Positions 41,845-50,949 are shown, numbered from the stretch's first letter. The stretch is 64,000 bases of DNA from Brevibacillus sp. DP1.3A (GCF_013284245.2 NZ_CP085876.1:2401001-2465000), one strand, 5' to 3'. Translations and numbers: made by a program. The notes: a model not told the origin generated them from the sequence alone.

Positions 41845-42501
41845 ATGATGAGGAGAGCGCTGCAGTTATCTAAGCGTTACAGTATGATTTTGTTTGGAGC
41901 TTGTTTACTTGCTTTTGCGTATTATCACATTAACTTTCAGAACCATTTGTCTGAAGGTGGGTTTGTTGGCTTAGGGTTATTGGCGAAATACGCCTTTGAC
42001 TTGTCGCCAGCGATGGTGATGCTTTTGCTGGATATTCCACTGTTTTTGGTTGCCTGGTTAGTAAGAGGCCGCCAGTTCATTTGGGACACGATCTTTGCAT
42101 CACTTGCTTTTACCGTATTTTACGATTTGTTTGAACGATTTTCACCGATTGTCATGGATATGAGCAGAATGATGCCGCTGGCGTCTGTCTTGTCCGGTGT
42201 ATTGACCGGGCTGGGTACCGGATTGGTTCTGCGCTATGGAGCTGCGACAGGTGGAGACGATATTTTCTCCCTGTTGATCAGTAAGTACACGGGATTGTCC
42301 ATTGGTACGGTCTTTCTTTTACTGGACGTCATTGTGCTTTGCATGTCGTTCTGGTTCGTACCGATGAAAGAGATGATGTATACCATTTTGGCCGTTGTCA
42401 TTTCCAGCCAAGTCATCACCTGGACCGTCAATCATGGTGCAGGAATGGAGGTCATGGAAGAGGAGCACGGGCATGGAAGCGTCTCGATGACCCACCGGTA
42501 A
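41845..42501 (+). CDS. YczE/YyaS/YitT-family integral membrane protein
   Basis: 218 residues with about five membrane helices; GVLTGLGTGLVLRYGAATGGDDIFSLLISKYTG (around residue 117) is the family signature. It lacks the C-terminal cytosolic domain of full YitT, so it is YczE-like. Function unknown; a transporter is plausible. A His/Glu-rich C-terminus (EVMEEEHGHGSVSMTHR) follows the last helix. Two ATGs (41845, 41848) follow GAGGAAACC, whose GAGG is paired in one fold of the leader. Confidence 0.82.
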   Translation: MMRRALQLSKRYSMILFGACLLAFAYYHINFQNHLSEGGFVGLGLLAKYAFDLSPAMVMLLLDIPLFLVAWLVRGRQFIWDTIFASLAFTVFYDLFERFSPIVMDMSRMMPLASVLSGVLTGLGTGLVLRYGAATGGDDIFSLLISKYTGLSIGTVFLLLDVIVLCMSFWFVPMKEMMYTILAVVISSQVITWTVNHGAGMEVMEEEHGHGSVSMTHR

Positions 42502-42545
42502 TGAGTAGATATTCAGTTGAAAAACATGCCTATACAAAAGCAAGC

Positions 42546-42585
42546 AAAAGGCCAAGTCGGTTTTCATGTCGACTTGGCCTTTTGA
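42546..42585. terminator. Terminator after the YczE-like gene
   Basis: AAAAGGCCAAGTCG pairs with CGACTTGGCCTTTT around a 10-nt loop. Confidence 0.88.
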
Positions 42586-42671
42586 ACGTTTATGACCGTT
42601 TTTGTACATAATATCCTGCTTTCCTAGTGGATACTAACCAACACAGATACTATCGAAGGAAAGGACCTGCC

Positions 42672-43148
42672 ATGAGCGATCCGTTTTTTAGCAACTACAA
42701 AGCATTCGTCGTCATACCAGCGGATGAGAAGCAAATGGGACCGGAGCCTTTTGACCCGAAGGATTTCCCCAGCCATTTCATCCTGACGTTTTCGTTGTAC
42801 GATGCAGTTATTTCCTCTTGGAGGGAAGCGACAAAGTATAAAGTACAGGCAAAAAAGGGTCTGTCGAATGTGATTGATGGTTTCAACGCCAAACGTCGTG
42901 GTACAGCCCGTCTGCATCTGTTGGAAATGGAAGAAGACCAGGCGTATTTCGTCCTGGCCTTGTCGTTGAAAATCCAAAAAGACAATGAGAAAGCGGTCAT
43001 AGAGATGATCACCAATCTGCTGGAGAAAGATTTCGCAACCGACTTGTTGATCGGAGAGACCTGGTATCAGATCATTGGTGCCAAAGGGAAATTCGAGCGG
43101 AAGCTGTTCTCCTACAGTGTCCAGCCGTACGATTATCGACCGAAGTAA
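42672..43148 (+). CDS. Hypothetical protein
   Basis: 158 residues (MSDPFFSNYKAFVVIPADEK...; ...LLEKDFATDLLIGETWYQII...). Soluble, mixed alpha/beta, no signal peptide, no motif I recognise. ATG 42672 follows AAGGAAAGG; an ATG frame from 42627 has no ribosome site. Its last 16 nt overlap the end of the convergent amidase gene. Confidence 0.62.
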   Translation: MSDPFFSNYKAFVVIPADEKQMGPEPFDPKDFPSHFILTFSLYDAVISSWREATKYKVQAKKGLSNVIDGFNAKRRGTARLHLLEMEEDQAYFVLALSLKIQKDNEKAVIEMITNLLEKDFATDLLIGETWYQIIGAKGKFERKLFSYSVQPYDYRPK

Positions 43149-44242
43149 TCAGCTAGGGCTTCTGTAATCGCCTGCGCAGCTTTGTCCTGATAGGACGATG
43201 TACGGACGATGCCTTCATCCTTTGGATTCGATAGGAAGCCAAGCTCAATTAAGACGGATGGATCATCGTTTTCACGCAGGACGTGATAATTGCCGAATGA
43301 AATGCCGTTGCTTCGGAGTCCGATGCCACCTGCCAAGCGAGATTCAATCGCTCGAGCTAATGGCTCATCTTTGTCTTGCGAATAATAAAACGTAAGTGTC
43401 CCGCTATTTGGCTTCGGAGAAGAATTGTAATGGATGCTGATGAAGGCATCTGCCGCCTTGGATTCGCTAAAAACGACACGCTGCGATAGCGAAGGCTTTT
43501 CTGTGTCGCTTGTCCTCGTCATGTAGACTTGCGCACCGCGTTGTCGCAGTTTGCTGGCAAGCAGCATGGACGTTTTGTAATTCAACGTTTTTTCCATGCT
43601 ATTCCACTTGGTTCCTTGTGTCCCGATATCAGAACCACCATGTCCCGGGTCGATGACGATGACTTTTCCTTTTAAGCCTGGCGTTTTGGAGCTTTTGGAC
43701 ACCGGAGCGTTGGCCTTGGCATCGCCAATATACGTCGCAGACACCCAGCCTGTTTGTCCATTGGAAGTTCTCGCTTGGATCCAGTCTCCTTGCTTTTTCA
43801 AAATGTCTACACGGGTTCCTCTGGGCAGCGAAAGGATAATCTCATGGCTCGTGCTTGGCCCTTTTCGCATTCGAAGCGAATCGGCCAAAACCGTGCCCTG
43901 CTTGTTTTTGACAGTGGCTGTATTGGCTGGTGAAGAAGCTGAACCCGTACTCGTTACCGCTCCTTTTTGCAAGTAATACCCCGCGACCCAGCCTACCTTT
44001 TGATTGTATCTAATTTTTGCCCAGCCGTATGCTTCATCGGTAATCGTCACGACCGCTCCATACGTCACGGTCGCGACAACAGAAGCATTGGGAGCTGGTT
44101 CACTGCGAACGTTCAGAGAGGTTGCAACCACTTTTGCCTGGATGACACTTGCTGCTTGCGTCGGCTCCGTAATAAACGGCCATGACAGACTAAGCCATAG
44201 CCCACATATGAGAGACGCTTTTTTACATGTTGTTTTCATCAT
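43133..44242 (-). CDS. N-acetylmuramoyl-L-alanine amidase (Amidase_3) with two SH3b domains
   Basis: 369 residues, secreted. A signal-like N-terminus (ASLICGLWLSLSWPFITEPTQA) is followed by SH3b repeat 1 (~34-93, SLNVRSEPAPNASVVATV... GWAKIRYNQKVGWVAGYYL) and repeat 2 (~112-172, SLRMRKGPSTSHEIILSL... GWVSATYI). The catalytic Amidase_3 domain starts at ~192: IDPGHGGSD, ISIHYNS and VLIELGFLSNPKDE supply the zinc His and Glu. It cleaves the lactyl amide of peptidoglycan. Overlaps the convergent gene at its 3' end by 16 nt. Confidence 0.93.
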   Translation of the reverse strand: MMKTTCKKASLICGLWLSLSWPFITEPTQAASVIQAKVVATSLNVRSEPAPNASVVATVTYGAVVTITDEAYGWAKIRYNQKVGWVAGYYLQKGAVTSTGSASSPANTATVKNKQGTVLADSLRMRKGPSTSHEIILSLPRGTRVDILKKQGDWIQARTSNGQTGWVSATYIGDAKANAPVSKSSKTPGLKGKVIVIDPGHGGSDIGTQGTKWNSMEKTLNYKTSMLLASKLRQRGAQVYMTRTSDTEKPSLSQRVVFSESKAADAFISIHYNSSPKPNSGTLTFYYSQDKDEPLARAIESRLAGGIGLRSNGISFGNYHVLRENDDPSVLIELGFLSNPKDEGIVRTSSYQDKAAQAITEALADYFGR

Positions 44243-44341
44243 TTCTACCTCTGACTTGGATTAGCTACTATCTCACCTGAACTATAATAAGGGAAATGCA
44301 GGAAATCGAATAGGGTATGATTTCCTGATTTTTTGGGACAA

Positions 44342-45151
44342 TCAAAGTGGAGTTTCTGTATATCTTGCCAAGGCGTTCGTTGCCGACTCTGCCATTCGCT
44401 GTTTGAGTTGATCGTTTTCTACTACTTTTACCCGCAGGCCGAGAAAACGAATGCGCGATAAAATAAACTCCTGCTCGTCGGATAGAAAGTGCAGGGTGAT
44501 CGTATACACCTGTGATTCTGGATCAAAAGCGACCTCTTTGTCAAAGCAGGAAAAGGCGTACAATATGCGCTGGAGCTCAGCGGTGTAACGACGGATGATC
44601 ACAATTTTTGCCATCTGCTTGCGCTGTTGGATCTGTTCCGAAATAGTCGGCAAAAAACTGTCATACCATACATCTTCTATGTAAAGCTCATCGACGGAGC
44701 GAATGAGATGCAGCGGAGTCGTAATCAGGCGATTGGAAGACATGTTTAGCCAAATCAGGTACCAGGCCTTCTTGACAAGTGAATATTCCAGCTTGTAGGG
44801 AACCCCTCGTTGATTGCGAAAAATCGGGCCTTTGTTCGTGGCTGCGGTTATTTTTATGTGATTCTTGCCGAGAATGATTCGCCGCAGTGTTCGCACGAGT
44901 GGACTCCAGAGCTGTTTGGCCTGTGTTTGCGCTTTTTCCACGAAGCGTTCTTGTTCGGTCGATTCACTTTCTGGCATGTGTGTCAAACGGTGAAGCTTAT
45001 TGAGTGTAGCGGGCTCGAAAATTTCTGCCGCAGACGGATTCGCCAGCATCAGGGCCAGCCACGCTTTTTCGTGTGAGGTAACCGGATAAACCCCCGCTTC
45101 ATCTAGCCGTGTCACTAGCTGGTAATTATGTATCTTATCAAACAGATTCAT
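44342..45151 (-). CDS. WYL-domain regulator, second of a pair
   Basis: 269 residues beginning MNLFDKIHNYQLVTRLDEAG. No clear N-terminal helix-turn-helix is visible, but the central region (KITAATNKGPIFRNQRGVPYKLEYSLVKKAWYLIWLNM... LIRSVDELYIED) fits a WYL ligand-binding domain, and the C-terminal part resembles the WCX extension (LHFLSDEQEFILSRIRFLG). ATG 45151 overlaps the upstream gene by 14 nt, so the two are translated together, like PafB/PafC pairs. Probably works as a heteromer with its neighbour. Confidence 0.72.
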   Translation of the reverse strand: MNLFDKIHNYQLVTRLDEAGVYPVTSHEKAWLALMLANPSAAEIFEPATLNKLHRLTHMPESESTEQERFVEKAQTQAKQLWSPLVRTLRRIILGKNHIKITAATNKGPIFRNQRGVPYKLEYSLVKKAWYLIWLNMSSNRLITTPLHLIRSVDELYIEDVWYDSFLPTISEQIQQRKQMAKIVIIRRYTAELQRILYAFSCFDKEVAFDPESQVYTITLHFLSDEQEFILSRIRFLGLRVKVVENDQLKQRMAESATNALARYTETPL

Positions 45152-46433
45152 AGTAGGCGAGCAGCTCCTCCCATTCTTTTTGGAATTGCTTGCGAAGAAA
45201 CAGCGGTTCAAGAACTTCGACGCTTGAACCGAAGCTGCGAATCCACGGTGTAATTTCCATCGTGCTGTTCACTTTTATCTCGTACACAAAGCTTTCCCGT
45301 GATTCCTCGGTCACAATCCCCCATTGCCCCTGTGCCTCCACTCGCTCTTGGATAAAGGAATGAGGCGTATCCCGAGGCTGAAAAAAGCGAAGGCGTACGG
45401 TTACGAGTTTTCCGGTATCAATCAGCCAACTATGGGCAATGCGCTCATCCGCACTTGCTTGTAAGGAAGAGAAGATTTCCGGCGTAACGGACCTGCCTGT
45501 TACGAGCTTGGTCATACCTTCCACTCGGTATTTGCGCAGCGGTCCATTGCCGCATCCTTGTGCCAGCAAGTACCATCTGCCGTATTGATGATCAAAAATA
45601 ACTCGGAGTGGAATCACTTTTTGATATCGCCCCGATGTATCCCGTTGGAAAGCCGGATTCGTATTTTGGGAATCGTAAAACTTTAGGCGTTTGGGCGTGT
45701 AGTAGTGAAATTCAACGATTTTTCGCTGACGAATGGCTTCCGTGAGAAGCAAAGCTTGATATTCATCGAGAATACGTGAGACGAAATGATATTTGTATAA
45801 AAACGCAGATGCATCGTTTAGCTTCAAGCGAAATTTGAGATAACGCTTCACTTTTTCTTGCAGAAGATAACCAGGGACGGCCGGCAGCTGTGTATTGGCC
45901 ATGAAGTCGATGAAATCATACAGGTCCAATAACTCGTCGTCCGTCAGCGAGTCCAGTAGCTCACCGTCGAAATGATAAACGAACGGTCTGACCTCACTAA
46001 CATTTTTAATCACGCCAATTTCTTCGAGGTATTTTATGTCCTGGCGAATCGTTTTTTCATCGGGCTCTGTATCCACAAACGTATCCAGCAAGCCTTTAAT
46101 GGAGAGAGGCTGTTGTCTGAGCTTTTCCAAGATGTGCGACAGTCGCTCTACTTCCGAATCCTTCAATGATTTTGCATGGTACAAAAACATCAAGAAATTG
46201 TCGGTGACCTCAAAATAGTTGTAACGAAGCTGCGCGTAATACTCTTTTTTCTCCTCATCGCCGACATGCTGATAAAAGGTCGATTGGATGTCCTTCAGCT
46301 TTTTTATTGTTTTATCAAGTGTATGAACGGAGATTCCGAGCCGCTCGGCTAGCTGCTGCCGATTGTAGGCACCAGCGGTCAAAAACAGGAGACGGAGCAA
46401 TTGCAGCTCTTTGTCAAAGCTTTCGCGTGCCAT
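45138..46433 (-). CDS. WYL-domain transcriptional regulator, first of a pair
   Basis: 431 residues. The N-terminal helix-turn-helix (LLRLLFLTAGAYNRQQLAERLGISVHTLDKTIKKL) is followed by a second winged-helix-like part (SIKGLLDTF...EKTIRQDIKYLEEIGVI), then the WYL domain (~240-330: IVEFHYYTPKRLKFYDSQ... YGRWYLLAQGC) and a WCX tail. WYL proteins sense nucleic-acid or nucleotide ligands and often answer DNA damage. ATG 46433 has AAGGA 8 nt upstream; ATG 46442 is an alternative. It diverges from rtcB across an inverted repeat. Confidence 0.85.
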   Translation of the reverse strand: MARESFDKELQLLRLLFLTAGAYNRQQLAERLGISVHTLDKTIKKLKDIQSTFYQHVGDEEKKEYYAQLRYNYFEVTDNFLMFLYHAKSLKDSEVERLSHILEKLRQQPLSIKGLLDTFVDTEPDEKTIRQDIKYLEEIGVIKNVSEVRPFVYHFDGELLDSLTDDELLDLYDFIDFMANTQLPAVPGYLLQEKVKRYLKFRLKLNDASAFLYKYHFVSRILDEYQALLLTEAIRQRKIVEFHYYTPKRLKFYDSQNTNPAFQRDTSGRYQKVIPLRVIFDHQYGRWYLLAQGCGNGPLRKYRVEGMTKLVTGRSVTPEIFSSLQASADERIAHSWLIDTGKLVTVRLRFFQPRDTPHSFIQERVEAQGQWGIVTEESRESFVYEIKVNSTMEITPWIRSFGSSVEVLEPLFLRKQFQKEWEELLAYYESV

Positions 46434-46480
46434 TACATTCATCCTTATTCATTCGTCATTTATTTCCAAATTAGTCCTCA

Positions 46481-46529
46481 TATTACGAAGACGCTGAAGA
46501 GAAGTCAATGAAAAAAGAGGTTCGTAATA
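46481..46529. promoter_or_regulatory. Inverted repeat between WYL pair and rtcB
   Basis: TATTACGAA (46481-46489) and TTCGTAATA (46521-46529) are perfect 9-bp inverted arms, 31 nt apart, in the divergent intergenic region. Candidate operator for the WYL regulators. Confidence 0.5.
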
Positions 46530-46612
46530 CTTTTACCATGTTCAAACCACATGCGCGGATGGAAAATAAGGGTATGAAAAACAGCGCAGGCTGTGAGAGA
46601 CAGGAGAAATGG

Positions 46613-48052
46613 ATGATGAAAACAATTTTACATGGAAATAACCATCGCGAAGTGAAGCTGGAGCATGGAGATGTGCACGTTTTTGCGAATGACGAAGTAT
46701 TTGCGAGCTTCGGTGAACGCGTATATCAAATGGCAGACAATAATTTGCGTATTCCGCGAAATGTTTATTTTTCGTATACCCCCGATGCGCATGTGGGCGT
46801 TGGGACCTGCATTGGGACGACAGCAGTTTGGAATCTTGCCGATGGATTTGTCTCGCCTTCCATCGTCGGATCAGACATTGGATGTGGAATGCGTGTGCAT
46901 CTGACTCCGTTGCATCGAGACGACCTCAAAGACAAGAGCCTAAAACGTGCATTGATCGAAGCGATCGAAGCGTACGTCCCGACAAACGAACGGGGAAATA
47001 CGCATTTTACAGATATTCGCTTGGAGGAAGTCGTGAAGCATGGCTTAAAAGGACTGCCGAGCAACTACATTCCGGATACAGAAGAAGCGCCTGACACCTT
47101 ACATCGTTCTTTCTCGCATGTGGAAAAGTACACATTTGAATTCGACCATTCCTTCTTAGAGCAAATACCGCAAAAATCTTGGAGTCGTGGGTGGGGCCAG
47201 TTGGGAACTTTGGGGGGCGGTAACCACTTTATTGAAATCCAGCATATCGACATCGCGGAGGAGAACAGGGAGATTGCGAAAGCGTGGGGACTGTTCGACG
47301 GCCAGGTCGTCATCATGATTCATTCCGGTTCGCGTGCGTGGGGGGCAATGCTAGGACGTGATTATACCAAAAGCTTCAAGGAAGCCATGTACAAATGGGG
47401 GATTCATAATCCCGAGCCGAGCCTGGTATATGCTCCGATCCAAAGCGAGGAAGGGCAACAGTATTTGAATTTGATGTACTCTGCGCTGAACTTTGCAGTA
47501 ACGAATCGGCATATGATCGGATTTTCAGTGGAGCAGGCGTTTCGAGATATTTTTGGTAGTGAGATGCGTACACCAGTCCTATATGACTTGATGCATAATT
47601 ACGCCTTGAAAGAATTCCATCGCAACACACCGATGCTCGTCCACCGCAAAGGAGCGACGAAGGCATTGCCAGCAGGCCATTTCCAAAATCCGAAGGCTTA
47701 CCGTGAAACGGGACATCCAGCCTTGATCCCAGGTTCTATGGGAACATCGTCCTATATCATGGTCGGATCGGACGCCGGAGCTAAAAACTTTTATTCGATC
47801 TGTCATGGTGCAGGGCGAGTTCGTTCCCGCAAAGCAACGAAGGAGCTTGTGACCATCGATCAATTCGAGCAGGCAATGCGCGTGGGACAGGAAGATGAGA
47901 TCATGGTGAATCACCGTTCGCTCGCCTCCATCCTTGATGAATGCCCGCAAGCCTATAAAGATGTGGATCAAATCATCGATTCGGTTGTCGGAGCAAATCT
48001 TGCATCTGTCGTTGCAAAATGTAACCCTCTTATTGCCATAAAAGGAGTATAA
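46613..48052 (+). CDS. rtcB: RNA-splicing ligase RtcB
   Basis: 479 residues, normal RtcB length. Metal and GMP-binding motifs: PDAHVGVGTCIGTTA, VGSDIGCGM (metal Cys), GGGNHFIEIQ, IHSGSRAWG and CHGAGRVRSR (the His that is guanylylated). It joins RNA 2',3'-cyclic phosphate or 3'-phosphate ends to 5'-OH ends, repairing cut tRNA or rRNA. ATG 46613 follows CAGGAG; the frame opens at 46508. No rtcA or archease gene is nearby. Two WYL regulators diverge from it. Confidence 0.93.
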   Translation: MMKTILHGNNHREVKLEHGDVHVFANDEVFASFGERVYQMADNNLRIPRNVYFSYTPDAHVGVGTCIGTTAVWNLADGFVSPSIVGSDIGCGMRVHLTPLHRDDLKDKSLKRALIEAIEAYVPTNERGNTHFTDIRLEEVVKHGLKGLPSNYIPDTEEAPDTLHRSFSHVEKYTFEFDHSFLEQIPQKSWSRGWGQLGTLGGGNHFIEIQHIDIAEENREIAKAWGLFDGQVVIMIHSGSRAWGAMLGRDYTKSFKEAMYKWGIHNPEPSLVYAPIQSEEGQQYLNLMYSALNFAVTNRHMIGFSVEQAFRDIFGSEMRTPVLYDLMHNYALKEFHRNTPMLVHRKGATKALPAGHFQNPKAYRETGHPALIPGSMGTSSYIMVGSDAGAKNFYSICHGAGRVRSRKATKELVTIDQFEQAMRVGQEDEIMVNHRSLASILDECPQAYKDVDQIIDSVVGANLASVVAKCNPLIAIKGV

Positions 48053-48058
48053 TGAAGA

Positions 48059-48096
48059 GTGGCTTCCTGAAAAATTTTGGGGGAGCCACCTTTTGC
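48059..48096 (+). terminator. Terminator after rtcB
   Basis: GTGGCT (48059-48064) pairs with AGCCAC (48084-48089) with extra CC/GG pairing, then CTTTT. Confidence 0.7.
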
Positions 48097-48244
48097 GATT
48101 TAACTCACACTAAATACTAGAATTTAAATTGTGAACAAATTGCGTGAGAAGTTTCAAAAAATAGGTTCGAATGTAACATAAATTGCTGCGCTTCCTCAAC
48201 CGATACCAAAAGAGAGACAAAATAGGGGAGATAGGGGAACAGAT

Positions 48245-48877
48245 ATGCCTACATACTATTACTTCACCTGCCTAAAATGCCGAACCCGGGGGGGAGTTTT
48301 CGGCGAACAGGCCTGGGGCTGGGGGAACTTTGACATGATCGAGTCCTTCAAATACCTGGCTCACCACATCCGTACATGCGGAGAAGATTCGATTCGCGTG
48401 ATTTCTGAGGACGTAGATGATTATGTAGATCAGCTGCATGGAGAGTACAACACCTTCCTTGAGCAAACGAAGCATATATTTCCGCATTCCAAAGATTGGG
48501 AGTTCCTTGATCGATGGAAAACATTAAAAGTAGAAGAAATGAAGCTAAAATGGGTCGAGGAAAACCGGATCATGCATCCAGATGATCGGATGAAAATATG
48601 TGGAGTCCTTGATGCCTTGGACATCTTAAAAGAAGGGGCGGGAAGAGTCTCCTTCAGTGCTAGCGTGACGGATGATGATGGGAAAGTGTGGAAAATCGTA
48701 GCTGACATGCGCGAATTACCCCTCTTAAAACACTCATATATCATCATTGGTGTCATGCAAGAGCATTCTATATTAGGGGAAGTCATCGAGGTGTACAAGA
48801 TGATTCCACGATTCGCCGTTCAAGAGGAAAGGGGTAACGATCATGATTCTGGAGACAATCGGGCAATTACTAATTAA
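48245..48877 (+). CDS. Hypothetical protein with a zinc-ribbon-like N-terminus
   Basis: 210 residues. Cys9-x2-Cys12 (FTCLKC) and His41/Cys45 (HHIRTC) could bind one zinc. The rest is acidic and soluble ([39 protein letters not shown]). No family recognised. Its last 35 nt overlap the start of thiM in another frame, an unusually long overlap that ties thiM translation to it. Confidence 0.68.
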   Translation: MPTYYYFTCLKCRTRGGVFGEQAWGWGNFDMIESFKYLAHHIRTCGEDSIRVISEDVDDYVDQLHGEYNTFLEQTKHIFPHSKDWEFLDRWKTLKVEEMKLKWVEENRIMHPDDRMKICGVLDALDILKEGAGRVSFSASVTDDDGKVWKIVADMRELPLLKHSYIIIGVMQEHSILGEVIEVYKMIPRFAVQEERGNDHDSGDNRAITN

Positions 48878-49652
48878 AGTGCGCGAGGAAAATCCACTTG
48901 TCCATAACATGACGAACGTAGTTGTCACGAACTTTACAGCGAACGGCTTGTTAGCTCTTGGTGCATCACCTGTCATGGCGTATGCCAAACAAGAGGTGGC
49001 AGACATGGCAAAGATCGCCGGAGCTCTTGTATTGAATATAGGGACATTGAATGAGCATGAGATCGAAGCGATGCTGATCGCAGGAAAATCGGCGAATCAG
49101 CATGGCGTTCCTGTTTTGTTTGATCCAGTGGGAGCGGGAGCAACATCGTACCGAACCGAAACAAGTCAACATCTTGCGCAGGAACTCGATCTTACCCTCA
49201 TTAGAGGAAATGCTGCCGAGATTGCCAATGTCATCGGGGAGCGTTGGGAGATTAAAGGTGTAGATGCGAAGGAATCGGGCGGAGATGTCGCGGACCTAGC
49301 GAGAGCAGCAGCGAAAAAGCTAAGGACAATCGTTGCGATTACAGGCAAGGTCGATGTGATTTCGGATGGAGAAACGACTTACTCGATCCATAATGGTCAT
49401 CCAATCTTAACAAAGGTGACCGGAACTGGCTGTTTGTTAACGTCTGTTATGGGAGCGTTTGCAGCCATTGAAAATGACAAGCTGATCGCTGGTGCTGCAG
49501 CATTGGTATGCTACGGTGTTGCTGCGCAGCTGGCAGCAGAGCAAGCTGCAGGAGTAGGTCCAGGCAGTTTCCAAGTCGAATTTTTGAATGCCTTGCATAA
49601 CTTGACCGCAGACGATGTTCGCCGTTTTGGGTTCATCGAAAAAAAACAATAA
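48843..49652 (+). CDS. thiM: Hydroxyethylthiazole kinase
   Basis: 269 residues, ribokinase-like. [31 protein letters not shown] and [17 protein letters not shown] are ThiM signatures; the catalytic anion hole is [18 protein letters not shown] with Cys and Gly/Asp-like region. It phosphorylates the thiazole moiety in thiamine salvage. AAAGGGG precedes the ATG. No thiD or thiE follows and no TPP riboswitch is visible upstream; the next gene is convergent. Confidence 0.94.
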   Translation: MILETIGQLLIKVREENPLVHNMTNVVVTNFTANGLLALGASPVMAYAKQEVADMAKIAGALVLNIGTLNEHEIEAMLIAGKSANQHGVPVLFDPVGAGATSYRTETSQHLAQELDLTLIRGNAAEIANVIGERWEIKGVDAKESGGDVADLARAAAKKLRTIVAITGKVDVISDGETTYSIHNGHPILTKVTGTGCLLTSVMGAFAAIENDKLIAGAAALVCYGVAAQLAAEQAAGVGPGSFQVEFLNALHNLTADDVRRFGFIEKKQ

Positions 49653-49676
49653 AAATTCCCCTTTATAAAAGGGGAG
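49651..49676 (-). terminator. Terminator of the small minus-strand gene
   Basis: CCCCTTT (49659-49665) pairs with AAAGGGG (49669-49675). Only the minus strand has a T run (AATTTTTAT) after the stem. Confidence 0.65.
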
Positions 49677-49695
49677 AAAAATGGCCGTAGAACGA

Positions 49696-49899
49696 TTAAG
49701 CTAGATATGTTAGACAGTAGCTGTAATTTCGTAGTGAATAAGACAGCAGCTTCTTCTGGTGCTCTGATAGTGATAAGAATATAAATTCTACTTGATCATC
49801 ATCGTATGGACGGACATAAAAACGGGAAATACCATGACAAATAATTTCTCTCTTTAACGTCAGCGCCACACTGGCGTCTGTTCGTATGTGCAATTCCAC
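49696..49899 (-). CDS. Hypothetical small protein (67 residues)
   Basis: Begins VELHIRTDASVALTLKREII and ends LSYSLRNYSYCLTYLA; soluble, beta-rich, with YVRPYDDDQVEFIFLSL in the middle. GTG 49899 is chosen because AAGGAGGGT lies 7 nt upstream; an upstream extension would translate the ribosome site. Followed by its own terminator. No family recognised. Confidence 0.6.
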   Translation of the reverse strand: MELHIRTDASVALTLKREIICHGISRFYVRPYDDDQVEFIFLSLSEHQKKLLSYSLRNYSYCLTYLA

Positions 49900-50034
49900 G
49901 CTGCGTACCCTCCTTGGACATTCAATAGAGTACCAAAAAAATACAAGGAAAAACAAGGTGATTTTGTCTGATTCATGTCCAAGTTGTTACCGTTTTTTGG
50001 ATGAAAACTGACAAGGAAAACGATTCAGAAAAAA

Positions 50035-50319
50035 CTAGCGGGGATTGTTGGGAAAGCATCCTGTTCGAGAGAAAAAATTCGAGATGAGACCGGCCATTCT
50101 CCCTTTTTCCGTTGAGTTATTTACTTTATTTCGAAGGCAGCGTACGAGCTCCTGATCGCAATGACAAGAAAAATAGCCGTGCTTTTGATAGCAACCATCA
50201 TGCCTCTTGCAGCATCTGTCGACGTCATCAATCGGCGCACCCGGCCCGGAGCATCCAGGCCCACACCAGTTTCCGTACAAACAGGGGAAGCCTACTGAAC
50301 GGCGTTTTCTTTTTGACAA
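50035..50319 (-). CDS. Phospholipase A2-like small protein (parvovirus VP1-like domain)
   Basis: 94 residues. YGNWCGPGCSGPG (Tyr15-Gly27) matches the calcium-binding loop and DRCCKRHDGCY (His40-Asp41) the catalytic helix of phospholipase A2; four more Cys (CHCDQELVRC, TGC) suggest disulfides. Hydrolysis of phospholipid sn-2 esters is expected. There is no signal peptide, only a basic start (SKRKRRS). TTG 50319 has GGAGTG 8 nt upstream. Another frame upstream (to ~50485) reads into the same region shifted by one base, so a longer frameshifted form is possible. Confidence 0.75.
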   Translation of the reverse strand: MSKRKRRSVGFPCLYGNWCGPGCSGPGAPIDDVDRCCKRHDGCYQKHGYFSCHCDQELVRCLRNKVNNSTEKGRMAGLISNFFSRTGCFPNNPR

Positions 50320-50538
50320 CTGGCATCACTCCGTCTTGTAAAGGAATACTACTTGTATCATATTGAACAGAACGTGAAGTTGCTTTAGGCAATCTCCCTT
50401 TTTTCTTTTTGAATGAAAAACGCCTAAGATTGATGAAACGACGGTCGTACGAGGGGAAAACTTTCAAAATATCACTTGAAATCATGTTGTGAATATGATA
50501 GATTAGTTCTTGCCGAAGCGAACGCTTGCAGGCTCGAT

Positions 50539-50631
50539 GGATGGATGTCCGAGCGGCCGAAGGAGCACGATTGGAAATCGTGTAGGCGGTGTCGAACCGT
50601 CTCGTGGGTTCAAATCCCACTCCATCCGCCA
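50539..50631 (+). tRNA. tRNA-Ser (GGA)
   Basis: Acceptor GGATGGA/TCCATCC, long variable arm, anticodon loop TTGGAAA with GGA, T-loop GGTTCAAATCC, encoded CCA. Confidence 0.95.
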
Positions 50632-50639
50632 TCATACTT

Positions 50640-50713
50640 GGCCCGTTGGTGAAGCGGTTTAACACAGCAGCCTTTCACGCTGTCATACAGGGGTTCGAAT
50701 CCCCTACGGGTCA
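50640..50713 (+). tRNA. tRNA-Glu (TTC)
   Basis: Acceptor GGCCCGT/ACGGGTC, anticodon loop CTTTCAC with TTC, T-arm GGGGTTCGAATCCCC. No encoded CCA. Confidence 0.94.
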
Positions 50714-50777
50714 CTTTATACCCCACAAAGTGAAGTGAATGCTTTGTGCGGGGGCCTCAACAACTGGTTTGGGGTAT

Positions 50778-50853
50778 GGAGGCTTAGCTCAGCTGGGAGA
50801 GCATCTGCCTTACAAGCAGAGGGTCGGCGGTTCGATCCCGTCAGCCTCCACCA
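50778..50853 (+). tRNA. tRNA-Val (TAC)
   Basis: Acceptor GGAGGCT/AGCCTCC, anticodon loop CTTACAA with TAC, T-loop GTTCGATCC, encoded CCA. Confidence 0.95.
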
Positions 50854-50862
50854 TTTTAATAT

Positions 50863-50949
50863 GCGGTCGTGGCGGAATTGGCAGACGCGCTAGATTCAGG
50901 TTCTAGTGGTGGCAACACCGTGGAGGTTCAAGTCCTCTCGACCGCACCA
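50863..50949 (+). tRNA. tRNA-Leu (CAG)
   Basis: Acceptor GCGGTCG/CGACCGC, anticodon stem CTAGA/TCTAG with CAG, long variable arm TGGTGGCAACACCGT, encoded CCA. Confidence 0.95.

Noticed and set aside
50485..50665. Minus-strand frame extending through the tRNA-Ser gene
   Set aside because: The amino-acid string is the complement of a tRNA; only the part below ~50485 could matter as an extension of the PLA2-like protein.
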